Assembly: GCA_937893485.1 (NCBI GenBank)
Contig: CALBJL010000124.1
Coordinates: 1-18,612 of the forward strand
Length of the DNA stretch: 18,612 nucleotides
Source: an uncultured bacterium
GTDB lineage: Bacteria > Bacillota > Clostridia > Lachnospirales > Lachnospiraceae
Direction: 5' to 3'
How positions within the stretch are numbered: position 1 is the stretch's first letter; each line of letters begins with the position of its first letter. The notes below the pieces were generated by a model that saw only the letters and a program-made list of their open reading frames with translations, searched no databases and had not been told where the DNA came from. The position numbers and the translations under genes are program-made. Below are positions 1 to 6,749 of this stretch, piece by piece.

Positions 1-1122
1 GCGCAGCTGCGTCTTAAAGATCTCCGGTCTGGTCAGGCAGATGCGGATCGCACGGCATCCCATCGCCGGATTTTCTTCTTTTTCCATCTCAAAATAATCG
101 CACTGTTTGTCTGCTCCGATATCCAGCGTCCTTATAATGACACGCTTGCCAGCCATCGTCTGTGCGACCTGCTTATAGATCTGGAACTGTTCTTCCTCGG
201 TCGGAAAATGGTCGCGCTCCAGATAAATAAACTCACTGCGGAACAGTCCGATACCGCCCGCATCATTCTGGATCACGGTCGCGAGATCCTTGCTGTTTCC
301 GATATTTGCATACAGCATGATCTTTCTGCCATCCAATGTGACATTTTCCTTGCCCTTGAGTGTCTCGAGCAGCTCTTTCTGCTCCATAAATGCCTGTTTT
401 TTCTGCTCTAACTGCTGCATCGTCTCCTCATCCGGCTCTACATACAGCTTTCCGGCTGCGCCGTCAACGACCGCAAATCTACCGTTTAATGCATCTGCCG
501 CATCGATATTCGTTCCGACCAGCGCCGGAATGCTCATCGTTCGCGCCAAGATCGCCGTGTGGGAATTGAGCGATCCGTGGATCGTCACAAAGGAGAGTAC
601 TTTACTCTTATCCATCTGGACAGTCTCCGACGGTGCCAGATCGTCCGCTACGATGATAACCGGCTCATCTGCCGCGATTCCGTCTGCCGCGGCACCGCTC
701 AAAATGCCGATCACGCGCTCAGAAATGTCGCGCACATCTGCCGCGCGCCCTCTCATATAATCATCGTCCATCGATGCAAACATCTCGGCAAAATTATCTC
801 CGGTCGATGCCACTGCATACTCGGCATTGACCTGTTCCATGCGGATGATGTTCTCTACCGACTCGTTGTAGTCATCATCCTCCAGCATCATTTGATGAAC
901 TTCAAAGATCGCGGCATTTGTCTCTCCGATCTCCTGCAGCGCTTTTTCGTACAACTGCTGCAGCTGCTGAATCGCAGTATCGCGCGCCTGCACATAGCGT
1001 GCAATCTCTGCCTCTTCATCCGCGACCTTGACACGCTTTACCTGCTGCGCGTCTTTTTTATACACGCGGATCTTGCCCATGGCAATCCCGCCAAAAACAC
1101 TCTTTCCCTCAAATATCTGCAT
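1..1122 (-). CDS. ptsI: PTS enzyme I (phosphoenolpyruvate-protein phosphotransferase), 3' end cut by window edge
   Basis: Enzyme I is the cytoplasmic first step of the sugar phosphotransferase system: it takes phosphate from phosphoenolpyruvate and passes it to HPr. The visible part is 374 codons starting with ATG at 1122, preceded by GGAG at a normal distance, and the frame stays open to base 1. The family is usually about 540-575 residues, so roughly the last third (most of the PEP-binding barrel) is outside the window. The phosphohistidine segment reads NSHTAILART, with the active histidine at about residue 188. The visible end reads RAIRICLTRPEIFKTQLR, a well conserved enzyme I block. It lies 15 bases downstream of ptsH and is clearly the last visible gene of the fruK-fruA-ptsH-ptsI operon. 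Nothing abnormal is seen in the visible part. Confidence 0.96.
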   Translation of the reverse strand, partial: MQIFEGKSVFGGIAMGKIRVYKKDAQQVKRVKVADEEAEIARYVQARDTAIQQLQQLYEKALQEIGETNAAIFEVHQMMLEDDDYNESVENIIRMEQVNAEYAVASTGDNFAEMFASMDDDYMRGRAADVRDISERVIGILSGAAADGIAADEPVIIVADDLAPSETVQMDKSKVLSFVTIHGSLNSHTAILARTMSIPALVGTNIDAADALNGRFAVVDGAAGKLYVEPDEETMQQLEQKKQAFMEQKELLETLKGKENVTLDGRKIMLYANIGNSKDLATVIQNDAGGIGLFRSEFIYLERDHFPTEEEQFQIYKQVAQTMAGKRVIIRTLDIGADKQCDYFEMEKEENPAMGCRAIRICLTRPEIFKTQLR

Positions 1123-1137
1123 AGCGTTTCTCCTTTT

Positions 1138-1395
1138 TTAGAGGTTTGCCTTCATAAATGCCTCGATTGCCTCGCATGCGGTATCCTCGTCTGCACCTTC
1201 AAAGGACATCGTCACCTCGTTGCCGCTTTTTACTGCCAGTCCCATGATACCGAAAATCTTCTTGCAGTCTCCGGTTTTGCCGTCCTTTGTGAGCTTGATC
1301 GCACACTCATACTTTTTTGCCTCTTTTACAAGATCTCCTGCGGGTCTTGCATGGATTCCTTCGGGGTCTGTGATTACATACTTAAATTCTCTCAT
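1138..1395 (-). CDS. ptsH: HPr phosphocarrier protein lacking the Ser46 regulatory site
   Basis: HPr is the small cytoplasmic carrier that moves phosphate from enzyme I to the EIIA domains. The 85-residue length is normal. The active-site block IHARPAG puts the catalytic histidine at position 15. In Gram-positive bacteria HPr kinase phosphorylates Ser46, found in a block like LKSIMGVM, to drive CcpA-dependent repression. Here the aligned block reads CKKIFGIMG, with lysine at position 46 and no serine at a neighbouring position. The protein should therefore carry phosphate to EIIA but not act as the usual Ser-P corepressor. The start is supported by AAGGAGG nine bases upstream of ATG. The gene sits between fruA and ptsI. 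A second, Ser46-bearing HPr elsewhere in the genome is likely but cannot be seen here. Confidence 0.95.
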   Translation of the reverse strand: MREFKYVITDPEGIHARPAGDLVKEAKKYECAIKLTKDGKTGDCKKIFGIMGLAVKSGNEVTMSFEGADEDTACEAIEAFMKANL

Positions 1396-1439
1396 GTCTG
1401 GGGTCCTCCTTATATTTTATATTATATTTCCGCCCAACT

Positions 1440-1570
1440 AATGAGCAGTGCATCTCGAAAAATCTTCGATTTTCCTCGATGTCCGGGCATTCGCCCTATC
1501 ACTCTCGATATATGTAGTCCTCACCATGTAAACATGACCGGACTACATATTCTCGATTGACACTGCTCAT
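1440..1570 (-). repeat. Multi-stem inverted-repeat element between fruA and ptsH
   Basis: A perfect 10-base inverted repeat (atgagcagtg at 1440-1449, cactgctcat at 1561-1570) encloses three further hairpins. The largest pairs 1510-1520 with 1540-1550 over 11 perfect bases and has an inner CATGT/ACATG stem. A GGGC/GCCC stem lies near 1483-1494, and an imperfect hairpin rich in GATTTT/AAAATC lies near 1450-1480. In the fruA-ptsH mRNA this would fold into a closed multi-branch structure. There is no U-tract, so it is not a plain terminator. It could be an mRNA processing or stability element that sets the FruA:HPr ratio, or a small non-autonomous mobile repeat. Confidence 0.7.
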
Positions 1571-1582
1571 TGCTTACGCTCA

Positions 1583-3493
1583 TTATACCACATTTTTCTT
1601 CAACAAGCCAAGTAACAGTGTAGAAATTGCAGTACCAACCAACAAAGCTGCCACATACATCCACGGGTTTCCGACTACCATAAATACGAAGATGCCGCCG
1701 TGCGGTGCCATCAGCGTACACTGGGATGCCATAGAGATCGCACCGGCAACTGCCGAGCCCGCGATACATGCCGGAAGCACACGCAGCGGATCTGCTGCCG
1801 CATAGGGAATCGCTCCCTCTGTGATAAACGCCAGTCCCATAATGAAGTTCGTCGGTCCGGCCTCGCGCTCCTGCTTCGTAAATTTGTTTTTAAACAGCAG
1901 CGTTGCCAGAGCGATTGCACAGGGCGGTGTCATTCCGCCGATCATAACCGCTGCCATAATGTCATAGTTGCCTGCGGCGATCGCGCCGACACCGAACACA
2001 TACGCCGCCTTGTTGAACGGGCCGCCCATATCGATTGCCATCATGCCGCCGAGCACGAGTCCCAATACGACCTTGCTCGTCTGTCCCATGTTCGTGAGCA
2101 TCGTGTTCAGTCCGGTATTGATACCACCCATGACCGGCTCTACGATAAAGGTCATGAGCAGACCGATCAACAACACGCCGAACACCGGATACAATAAGAC
2201 CGGAGCGATTTTTTCGATCGCCTCAGGGAGCTTTTCAAATGCTTTTCGCAGCATCCGGATGATAAAGCCTGCCGCAAAACCTGCCACAAGTGCACCCAGA
2301 AATCCGGATTTTCCGTTGTATGCCATCATACCGCCGACAAATCCGAGCAGCAGCGCCGGACGATCACCGATCGCCATACCGATAAAACCTGCCAGTACCG
2401 GCAGCATAAATCCGAATGCCGTTCCACCGATTCCCTTGAGCAGCGCAGCTACCGGTGTGATCGTTCCGAAATCACCTCTCTGGTCTGCGGGCAGCGCAGC
2501 CAGATCCACGTTCAAACCGTCGATCAGAAATGCAAGTGCGATCAGGATACCGCCACCTACGACAAACGGCAGCATATGTGAGACTCCGTTCATCAGCCAT
2601 GTGTAGATCTGATGTCCGACTCCGCCACCCTTATTGCTCGTCTGGCTCTCTGATCCCGCAACTGCGTCATGGTAAACCGGCACATCTCCTGAGATTGCCT
2701 GTGCGACCAGCTCATCCGCCTTGCTGATACCGTCGGATACCTGACGGATGATGACTTTTTTGCCGTCAAAACGTCCCATCGGCACCTGTGCATCCGCCGC
2801 GATGATGATACAGTCCGCTTCCTCGATCTCTTTCTGTGTCAGCACATTTTTCGCTCCGCCGGAGCCTCTGGTCTCTACCTTGATATAACAGTTTTTCGCC
2901 TTTGCAGCCTTCTCGATGCCCTCTGCTGCCATATAGGTATGCGCGATACCGGTCGGGCAGGAAGTGACTGCGAGCAGCCTGCACGCCGCATCTGTCACCT
3001 CTCCGGTGTCTGCCAGACGCTCATCAATCCCGTTTTTCTCCGCATCCGCCTTGTCGATGATCTCTAAAAATTTATCGACCGTAGACGCATTCCGCAGTGC
3101 ATTCGAAAAATCCTCGTCCATCATCAGCACCGACAATTTGCTCAGTACGTCCAGATGTACATTATCCTCTGTATTCGGTGCCGCGATCAAAAAGATCAAT
3201 GTGACCGGTTCGCCGTCCAGCGAGTCAAAATCCACACCATTTTTCACAACCATTGCTGCCAGTCCGGGCTGGTTGACTGCGTCACATTTGCCGTGCGGAA
3301 TCGCAATTCCCTCTCCGATTCCGGTTGTGCTCTCTTCCTCCCGCGCATAGACCTGTTTGCGGTAGCCCTCGATATCATTGATTTTTCCGCTGCGCGCCAT
3401 CAGCTCTACCATCTGATCCAGCGCGTCATTTTTTCCTGTAGGCGCTCCATCCAGCGAAATGCTGCGCCGATCGAGTAAATCTGTGATTCTCAT
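1583..3493 (-). CDS. fruA: PTS fructose transporter subunit IIABC
   Basis: This membrane protein imports fructose and phosphorylates it to fructose-1-phosphate using phosphate from HPr. At 636 residues it has the full length of a fused EIIA-EIIB-EIIC fructose permease. EIIA (about 1-150) carries the active histidine 67 in GIAIPHGK. EIIB (about 170-265) carries the phosphocysteine 179 in VTSCPTGIAHTYMAAE. EIIC (about 295-630) is a run of hydrophobic segments with typical glycine-rich turns such as DMGGPFNKAAY. A linker rich in S, N and G (about 275-290) joins B to C. The ATG is supported by a GGAGGGG ribosome binding site that overlaps the fruK stop codon, only 4 bases away, so translation of the two is probably coupled. 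No damaged residue is seen. Confidence 0.97.
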   Translation of the reverse strand: MRITDLLDRRSISLDGAPTGKNDALDQMVELMARSGKINDIEGYRKQVYAREEESTTGIGEGIAIPHGKCDAVNQPGLAAMVVKNGVDFDSLDGEPVTLIFLIAAPNTEDNVHLDVLSKLSVLMMDEDFSNALRNASTVDKFLEIIDKADAEKNGIDERLADTGEVTDAACRLLAVTSCPTGIAHTYMAAEGIEKAAKAKNCYIKVETRGSGGAKNVLTQKEIEEADCIIIAADAQVPMGRFDGKKVIIRQVSDGISKADELVAQAISGDVPVYHDAVAGSESQTSNKGGGVGHQIYTWLMNGVSHMLPFVVGGGILIALAFLIDGLNVDLAALPADQRGDFGTITPVAALLKGIGGTAFGFMLPVLAGFIGMAIGDRPALLLGFVGGMMAYNGKSGFLGALVAGFAAGFIIRMLRKAFEKLPEAIEKIAPVLLYPVFGVLLIGLLMTFIVEPVMGGINTGLNTMLTNMGQTSKVVLGLVLGGMMAIDMGGPFNKAAYVFGVGAIAAGNYDIMAAVMIGGMTPPCAIALATLLFKNKFTKQEREAGPTNFIMGLAFITEGAIPYAAADPLRVLPACIAGSAVAGAISMASQCTLMAPHGGIFVFMVVGNPWMYVAALLVGTAISTLLLGLLKKNVV

Positions 3494-3497
3494 AGTC

Positions 3498-4418
3498 TCA
3501 CCCCTCCATATTTTCCATCAGTGATTTGTATACGGCATCCACTTCCTGCCGCGTAGCCAGATATTCCGAAAATGCACTCGCACTGCCTGCCGCGACTCCC
3601 ATGTAAAACGCATGTTTATATGCAGTCTGTTCCATCCATCCGGCGACAAAGCCTGCTACCATCGAATCGCCTGCTCCCACACCGTTGACCAGCGTGCCCT
3701 TCGGTGCGGGTGAGCTAAAGATCTGTCCGTCTGCGGTGACGAGTATCGCCCCCTCGCCTGCCATCGATACGAGCACGTTCTGCGCGCCCATCTCCTGTAA
3801 CTTTTTGGCAAACGGCACACATGCCTCTCTCGTCTGCGGCTCCGCTCCAAAGATCTCCGCCAGCTCGTGATTGTTCGGCTTAATCAGAAACGGATGATAC
3901 GGCAGCACATTCAGCAGCAGATCCTGTGTCGCATCCACAACAGTCATGATCCCCCTGCCTGACAGCCGTTTCATGATCGTACTGTAAATATCATCCGGCA
4001 TCGTAGACGGGATGCTTCCTGCCAGCACAAGGATGTCGCCCTCCTGCAGCCGATCCAGCCGCTCCATGAGCTGTGCGATCATGTCCTCACTGATGTCCGG
4101 ACCGTTTCCGTTGATCTCAGTACCCTCAATGGATTTCAGCTTCACATTGATGCGCGAGCAGCCTTTCTCACTGTAAATAAACTCTGACTTTATATGCATC
4201 TGTTCGACTCTGCGCACGATCTCATCCCCGACAAAGCCTGCCGCGAATCCGAGCGCCGTGCTTGGGATCCCCAGATTGCCGAGCACCGTCGACACGTTGA
4301 TCCCCTTTCCCCCCGGCAGCATGAGTTCAAAGCTCGTGCGGTTCGTCATCCCCAACTGAAAATCGTCTACCGAAACAATGTAATCCAGTGACGGATTAAA
4401 TGTGACTGTATAGATCAT
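3498..4418 (-). CDS. fruK: 1-phosphofructokinase
   Basis: FruK is a cytoplasmic PfkB-family sugar kinase that converts fructose-1-phosphate and ATP to fructose-1,6-bisphosphate, feeding glycolysis. The 306-residue protein has the normal length. It shows the N-terminal substrate block TFNPSLDYIV, the first PfkB signature GGKGINVS (about residues 36-43) and the second signature NGVGAGDSMVAGF with catalytic aspartate 251. The start is supported by GGAGGA upstream of ATG. It is the first gene of the operon, followed by fruA, ptsH and ptsI, and the product of FruA is its substrate. Fructose operons often begin with a DeoR-type fruR gene; none is present here between the promoter and fruK, so the regulator must be elsewhere. 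Confidence 0.96.
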   Translation of the reverse strand: MIYTVTFNPSLDYIVSVDDFQLGMTNRTSFELMLPGGKGINVSTVLGNLGIPSTALGFAAGFVGDEIVRRVEQMHIKSEFIYSEKGCSRINVKLKSIEGTEINGNGPDISEDMIAQLMERLDRLQEGDILVLAGSIPSTMPDDIYSTIMKRLSGRGIMTVVDATQDLLLNVLPYHPFLIKPNNHELAEIFGAEPQTREACVPFAKKLQEMGAQNVLVSMAGEGAILVTADGQIFSSPAPKGTLVNGVGAGDSMVAGFVAGWMEQTAYKHAFYMGVAAGSASAFSEYLATRQEVDAVYKSLMENMEG

Positions 4419-4448
4419 GTTTTTTCCTCCGTTCTCTTTGATAATGCT

Positions 4449-4477
4449 ATTATACTTTCATACTCGCTCAAAATCAA
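4449..4477 (-). promoter_or_regulatory. Sigma-A promoter of the fruK-fruA-ptsH-ptsI operon
   Basis: Read on the minus strand: -35 TTGATT (4472-4477), exactly 17 bases, -10 TATAAT (4449-4454). The predicted transcript starts near 4442, about 25 bases upstream of the fruK ATG, with the GGAGGA site between. A short AT-rich inverted repeat (ATAAT-GCT-ATTAT, 4441-4453) overlaps the -10 and start point and could be an operator, but is too short to be sure. Confidence 0.8.
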
Positions 4478-4542
4478 TCAAACCAATTCACAAATATCTT
4501 TGACCGTTTTTGGATAGTTTGCACAATTTCAGTCATACCCAA

Positions 4543-5454
4543 TCACAAAATCTTCTTTTTCTTGAAAATCCAAACACAAACGATCACGACCAGCACACTG
4601 ATCACCGCCACATACGGATAGCCGTTCGCCAGCTCCGGCATGTGCTCAAAATTCATGCCATACCAGCCGGTAATGAGTGTGAGCGGGAAAAAAATCGTCG
4701 ATACAACGGTGAGAAACTGCATATTCCGATTTTGCAGTTCATCGACCTGCCCCTGATAGACCTCTTTCACCTGTCCTGCATAATCGATCAAATTCGTGCA
4801 TCGATGTAACAGCCGCTCCGCGCGCGCACTGAATGTACCGAACGACCGGAGCTGCTTTTGCGCAAACAGTGCATTTTCATTTTCTTCGAGCTCTCCGCCA
4901 AGCTCGATCAACTGCTCATAATAGCTGCGCCGCTGCAAAAGCTGTCTGCGGATGCGCAGCATATGTGTCATAAACAATCCGGTCTGCCTGCGCAGCACCG
5001 CCTCCTCCATATGCATCAGTTCTGCCCCGTATTTTTCCAGCAGGGCGGTATCTCCCGCGATCAGTTCCGCTAAAACCAAAAACAAAATATGCCCGGTCGG
5101 GGTCTGCGCGTCGACCGGTTTCTGATGCAGGCGCTCGATGAGCGGTTTTGCACTGCCGTCCTCATTGATGAGCATCACACATCTGTGATCCACGAAAAAA
5201 AGAATGCGCTCCGGCTCTGCACATGCATCAGACGCAGCCGGTACCACGAGTGAGCCGTAATCACAGGACTGCCCGATCTCGACATTACAAAAACACGCTT
5301 CCCGCAGCGACAGATCCATGTCTGCGTCGCAGCCCATCTGTCCGAGCAGCTCTTCTGCGCCTGCGCGATCTGTCACAATCAGTGCGGCACACCCATCTCC
5401 GTCCGGCTCCCATCGATCGGTCTGTGGCAGACCCGCTGAGATCTCATAAAACAT
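4543..5454 (-). CDS. corA: CorA-family divalent metal ion channel
   Basis: CorA proteins are pentameric inner-membrane channels, mostly for Mg2+ and sometimes Co2+ or Ni2+. The 303-residue protein has a long cytoplasmic part with a charged helical stretch (about 125-240) and ends in two membrane segments (about 245-265 and 281-297). The family selectivity signature reads YGMNF, with GMN at 266-268 at the end of the first membrane segment. The loop MPELANGYP follows, and the positively charged tail KKKKIL matches the cytoplasmic C-terminus. The ATG has GGGAG about nine bases upstream. It stands alone, between mecA and the fructose operon, and I see no terminator after it before the fru promoter. 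The N-terminal part is only family-like, so the transported ion cannot be told from sequence. Confidence 0.88.
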   Translation of the reverse strand: MFYEISAGLPQTDRWEPDGDGCAALIVTDRAGAEELLGQMGCDADMDLSLREACFCNVEIGQSCDYGSLVVPAASDACAEPERILFFVDHRCVMLINEDGSAKPLIERLHQKPVDAQTPTGHILFLVLAELIAGDTALLEKYGAELMHMEEAVLRRQTGLFMTHMLRIRRQLLQRRSYYEQLIELGGELEENENALFAQKQLRSFGTFSARAERLLHRCTNLIDYAGQVKEVYQGQVDELQNRNMQFLTVVSTIFFPLTLITGWYGMNFEHMPELANGYPYVAVISVLVVIVCVWIFKKKKIL

Positions 5455-5484
5455 AGCTGTGTTCTCCCGTTTTCTTTGTTGCAG

Positions 5485-5499
5485 GCTCGTGACACGAGC
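5485..5499. promoter_or_regulatory. Palindrome in the corA leader, possible operator or 5'-UTR hairpin
   Basis: GCTCGTG and CACGAGC form a perfect 7-base inverted repeat separated by one base. It lies 30-45 bases upstream of the corA ATG and directly next to a -10-like TATAAC (5501-5506, minus strand), so it would overlap the transcription start. No good -35 is seen at 17 bases. A regulator binding site is the natural reading; an RNA hairpin is the alternative, though a one-base loop is too tight without opening pairs. Confidence 0.4.
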
Positions 5500-5591
5500 T
5501 GTTATACATCATACAAAATAGAGTATCTCCGTTTTTGGGTTTTATATCCAAAATTATGTAACGGACTGCTGCCCTGCGGATACATGGCAAC

Positions 5592-5622
5592 AAAAAAGGA
5601 AGGACACACACCATGTCCTTCC
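5592..5622 (-). terminator. Intrinsic terminator after mecA
   Basis: On the minus strand a 9-base perfect stem GGAAGGACA/TGTCCTTCC (5614-5622 and 5598-5606) with a 7-base loop is followed at once by six Ts (5592-5597). It lies 34 bases beyond the mecA stop codon. Confidence 0.92.
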
Positions 5623-5656
5623 GGTTTTCTCATTCATCAGATTCAATTTTTGCGGC

Positions 5657-6295
5657 TCAATCACCCACCGGCTGCATCTGCGAGATCCGGTATGCCGCAT
5701 CATCACAGATAAACCTGCCATGCTCCATGACCTGGCTCGCCTGCAGATCACCATAGCGGCTCTCCGTCGCATACTCATTCACCAGCATACAGAACGCACC
5801 GAGCTGCGGCTTGGTACATGCATCCAGATCCATGATCAGGATGTAGTTCTCACCCATCTCATAGAGCGAGCTCGGTATTTCCTCCGCAAACGTGAGCAGC
5901 TGACAGAAACGATACAGTCTGCCCGCAGATGCAAAACGCACCTGCATCAGCTTCAGCTCGCCCTCATCATCCGCAAAATCCGGCAATGCCGGTGCCTCAT
6001 CGGACGGCTGTGCGTGCGCATACTCATGCTCCTCCCAGTCCTCGCTGTCCTCATCAATATCTACACTGCGGAAGATCAGCTCCAGATTTCCGTTTAAAAA
6101 TACGCCCTCCACGGACATCGGACCGCTCTTTTCAAATCCGGTCTCCTCCTGGCCTTCCTGCATCAAATATTCAAAAAATTCATACGTCTTGTCTGATCGT
6201 TTCAATAAATCACTTATTTCCAGTCCGTTTGCGCGGATCTCCTCGGCAGACACACTACAATGCAGCTCATTATCTGATACTTTGCGAAAATTCAT
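5657..6295 (-). CDS. mecA: MecA-family adaptor protein for the Clp protease
   Basis: MecA proteins are cytoplasmic adaptors that deliver substrates (ComK in Bacillus) to ClpC/ClpP. The 212-residue protein has the family layout. An N-terminal substrate-binding region (about 1-80) begins MNFRKVSDNELHCSVSAEEI and includes DLLKRSDKTYEFFEYLM. A very acidic linker (about 80-112, rich in D and E) follows, then a C-terminal Clp-binding region (about 113-205) with YRFCQLLTF and a YILIMDL strand. The start follows a weak AAGTGAG site, so the start is less certain than the family. It is a single-gene unit with its own promoter and terminator. Its substrates here are unknown; competence genes are not in the window. 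Confidence 0.85.
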   Translation of the reverse strand: MNFRKVSDNELHCSVSAEEIRANGLEISDLLKRSDKTYEFFEYLMQEGQEETGFEKSGPMSVEGVFLNGNLELIFRSVDIDEDSEDWEEHEYAHAQPSDEAPALPDFADDEGELKLMQVRFASAGRLYRFCQLLTFAEEIPSSLYEMGENYILIMDLDACTKPQLGAFCMLVNEYATESRYGDLQASQVMEHGRFICDDAAYRISQMQPVGD

Positions 6296-6353
6296 ACGAT
6301 CATCTCACTTTCTAACACATAGGAACTATTCCCTACACTGCTTCTCTACTATC

Positions 6354-6382
6354 ACTATACGCAATAATATCGCATTCGTCAA
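6354..6382 (-). promoter_or_regulatory. Sigma-A promoter of mecA
   Basis: On the minus strand -35 TTGACG (6377-6382), a spacer of exactly 17 bases and -10 TATAGT (6354-6359) precede mecA with a leader of about 50 bases. The dispersed repeat at 6394-6446 ends only 11 bases upstream of the -35. Confidence 0.82.
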
Positions 6383-6393
6383 ATTAAATTTAT

Positions 6394-6446
6394 GTAACAG
6401 TTCAGTCATGGGTTAAAAAACGAGGACATCATGCTTGCATGAATGG
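6394..6446 (+). repeat. Dispersed repeat, copy 1 (one end only)
   Basis: This 53-base block matches the reverse complement of 10894-10946 at 51 of 53 positions. It starts with gtaacagttcag, has the A-run and CGAGGACATC core, and ends with the near-palindrome TCATGC..GCATGA followed by atgg. The far inverted terminus present in copy 2 is missing here and is replaced by unrelated sequence that starts the AT-rich hairpin at 6452. It lies between mecA and nudC, in no gene. Confidence 0.85.
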
Positions 6447-6451
6447 AATCG

Positions 6452-6485
6452 TTTTATTTGATAGGAATTTTCCTATCAAATAAAA
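6452..6485. repeat. Perfect 16-base-pair AT-rich hairpin
   Basis: TTTTATTTGATAGGAA (6452-6467) and its exact reverse complement (6470-6485) are separated by two bases. Neither strand has the A-before, T-after arrangement of a terminator apart from the T-run shared with the neighbouring nudC terminator. It may be the degenerate end of a small mobile repeat, or a second structure protecting the 3' end of the MATE-nudC mRNA. Confidence 0.7.
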
Positions 6486-6517
6486 AAACGAACGCCCATG
6501 CGTATGCATCGGCGTTC
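6482..6517 (-). terminator. Intrinsic terminator of the MATE-nudC unit
   Basis: On the minus strand GAACGCC, a G·G mismatch, ATGC, loop atac, GCAT and GGCGTTC form an 11-pair hairpin (6490-6517). It is followed by G and seven Ts (6482-6488). It lies about 180 bases past the nudC stop, leaving a long 3' untranslated stretch that contains the possible plus-strand relic gene. Confidence 0.75.
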
Positions 6518-6534
6518 CTATAAAGGGGAGAGTT

Positions 6535-6749
6535 ATGAAAAATTGAAAAAGTTACTCGTGTGTATCACCTCTGTGATGTTATTAGTATATCCAACGTCTA
6601 TGAACATTTCTTGTCGGCGAGTTGAATATTATGTGAACTTTTTGTTTACAATTTGTTCATATTTCACCCATGGGTTTCAAGTGTCCGCTGATTTTCACAG
6701 CCGCCCCAGCCGAAACCGCCGGATCATTTCGCGTGTAAGACTATTATAA
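6535..6749 (+). pseudogene. Possible frameshifted relic of a small secreted-protein gene
   Basis: An AGGGGAG ribosome-binding-like site is followed by ATG AAA AAT TGA, which stops at once. One extra A in the A-run would join the ATG to the frame from TTG at 6543. That frame reads KKLLVCITSVMLLVYPTSMN, a typical basic N-terminus plus hydrophobic signal sequence. The frame continues for about 48 codons without recognisable family features and runs into the antisense of the nudC end. No promoter is seen on the plus strand. It may be a decayed start of a secreted protein or a chance open frame in the nudC 3' untranslated region. Confidence 0.25.

Noticed and set aside
559..1560. A 333-codon open frame on the plus strand opposite ptsI and ptsH
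   Set aside because: The minus strand carries unmistakable EI and HPr motifs; the plus-strand translation is Cys- and His-rich with no family pattern and no ribosome binding site.
1968..2606. A 212-codon plus-strand frame opposite fruA
   Set aside because: Pro- and Ser-rich antisense of membrane-segment codons, a common shadow of GC-rich hydrophobic genes.
5720..6315. Two plus-strand frames of about 125 codons opposite mecA
   Set aside because: No start signals, no similarity pattern, and fully inside the mecA coding region.
6394..6517. CRISPR array or tandem repeat
   Set aside because: The repeats are inverted hairpins and a single dispersed repeat, not regularly spaced direct repeats with spacers.
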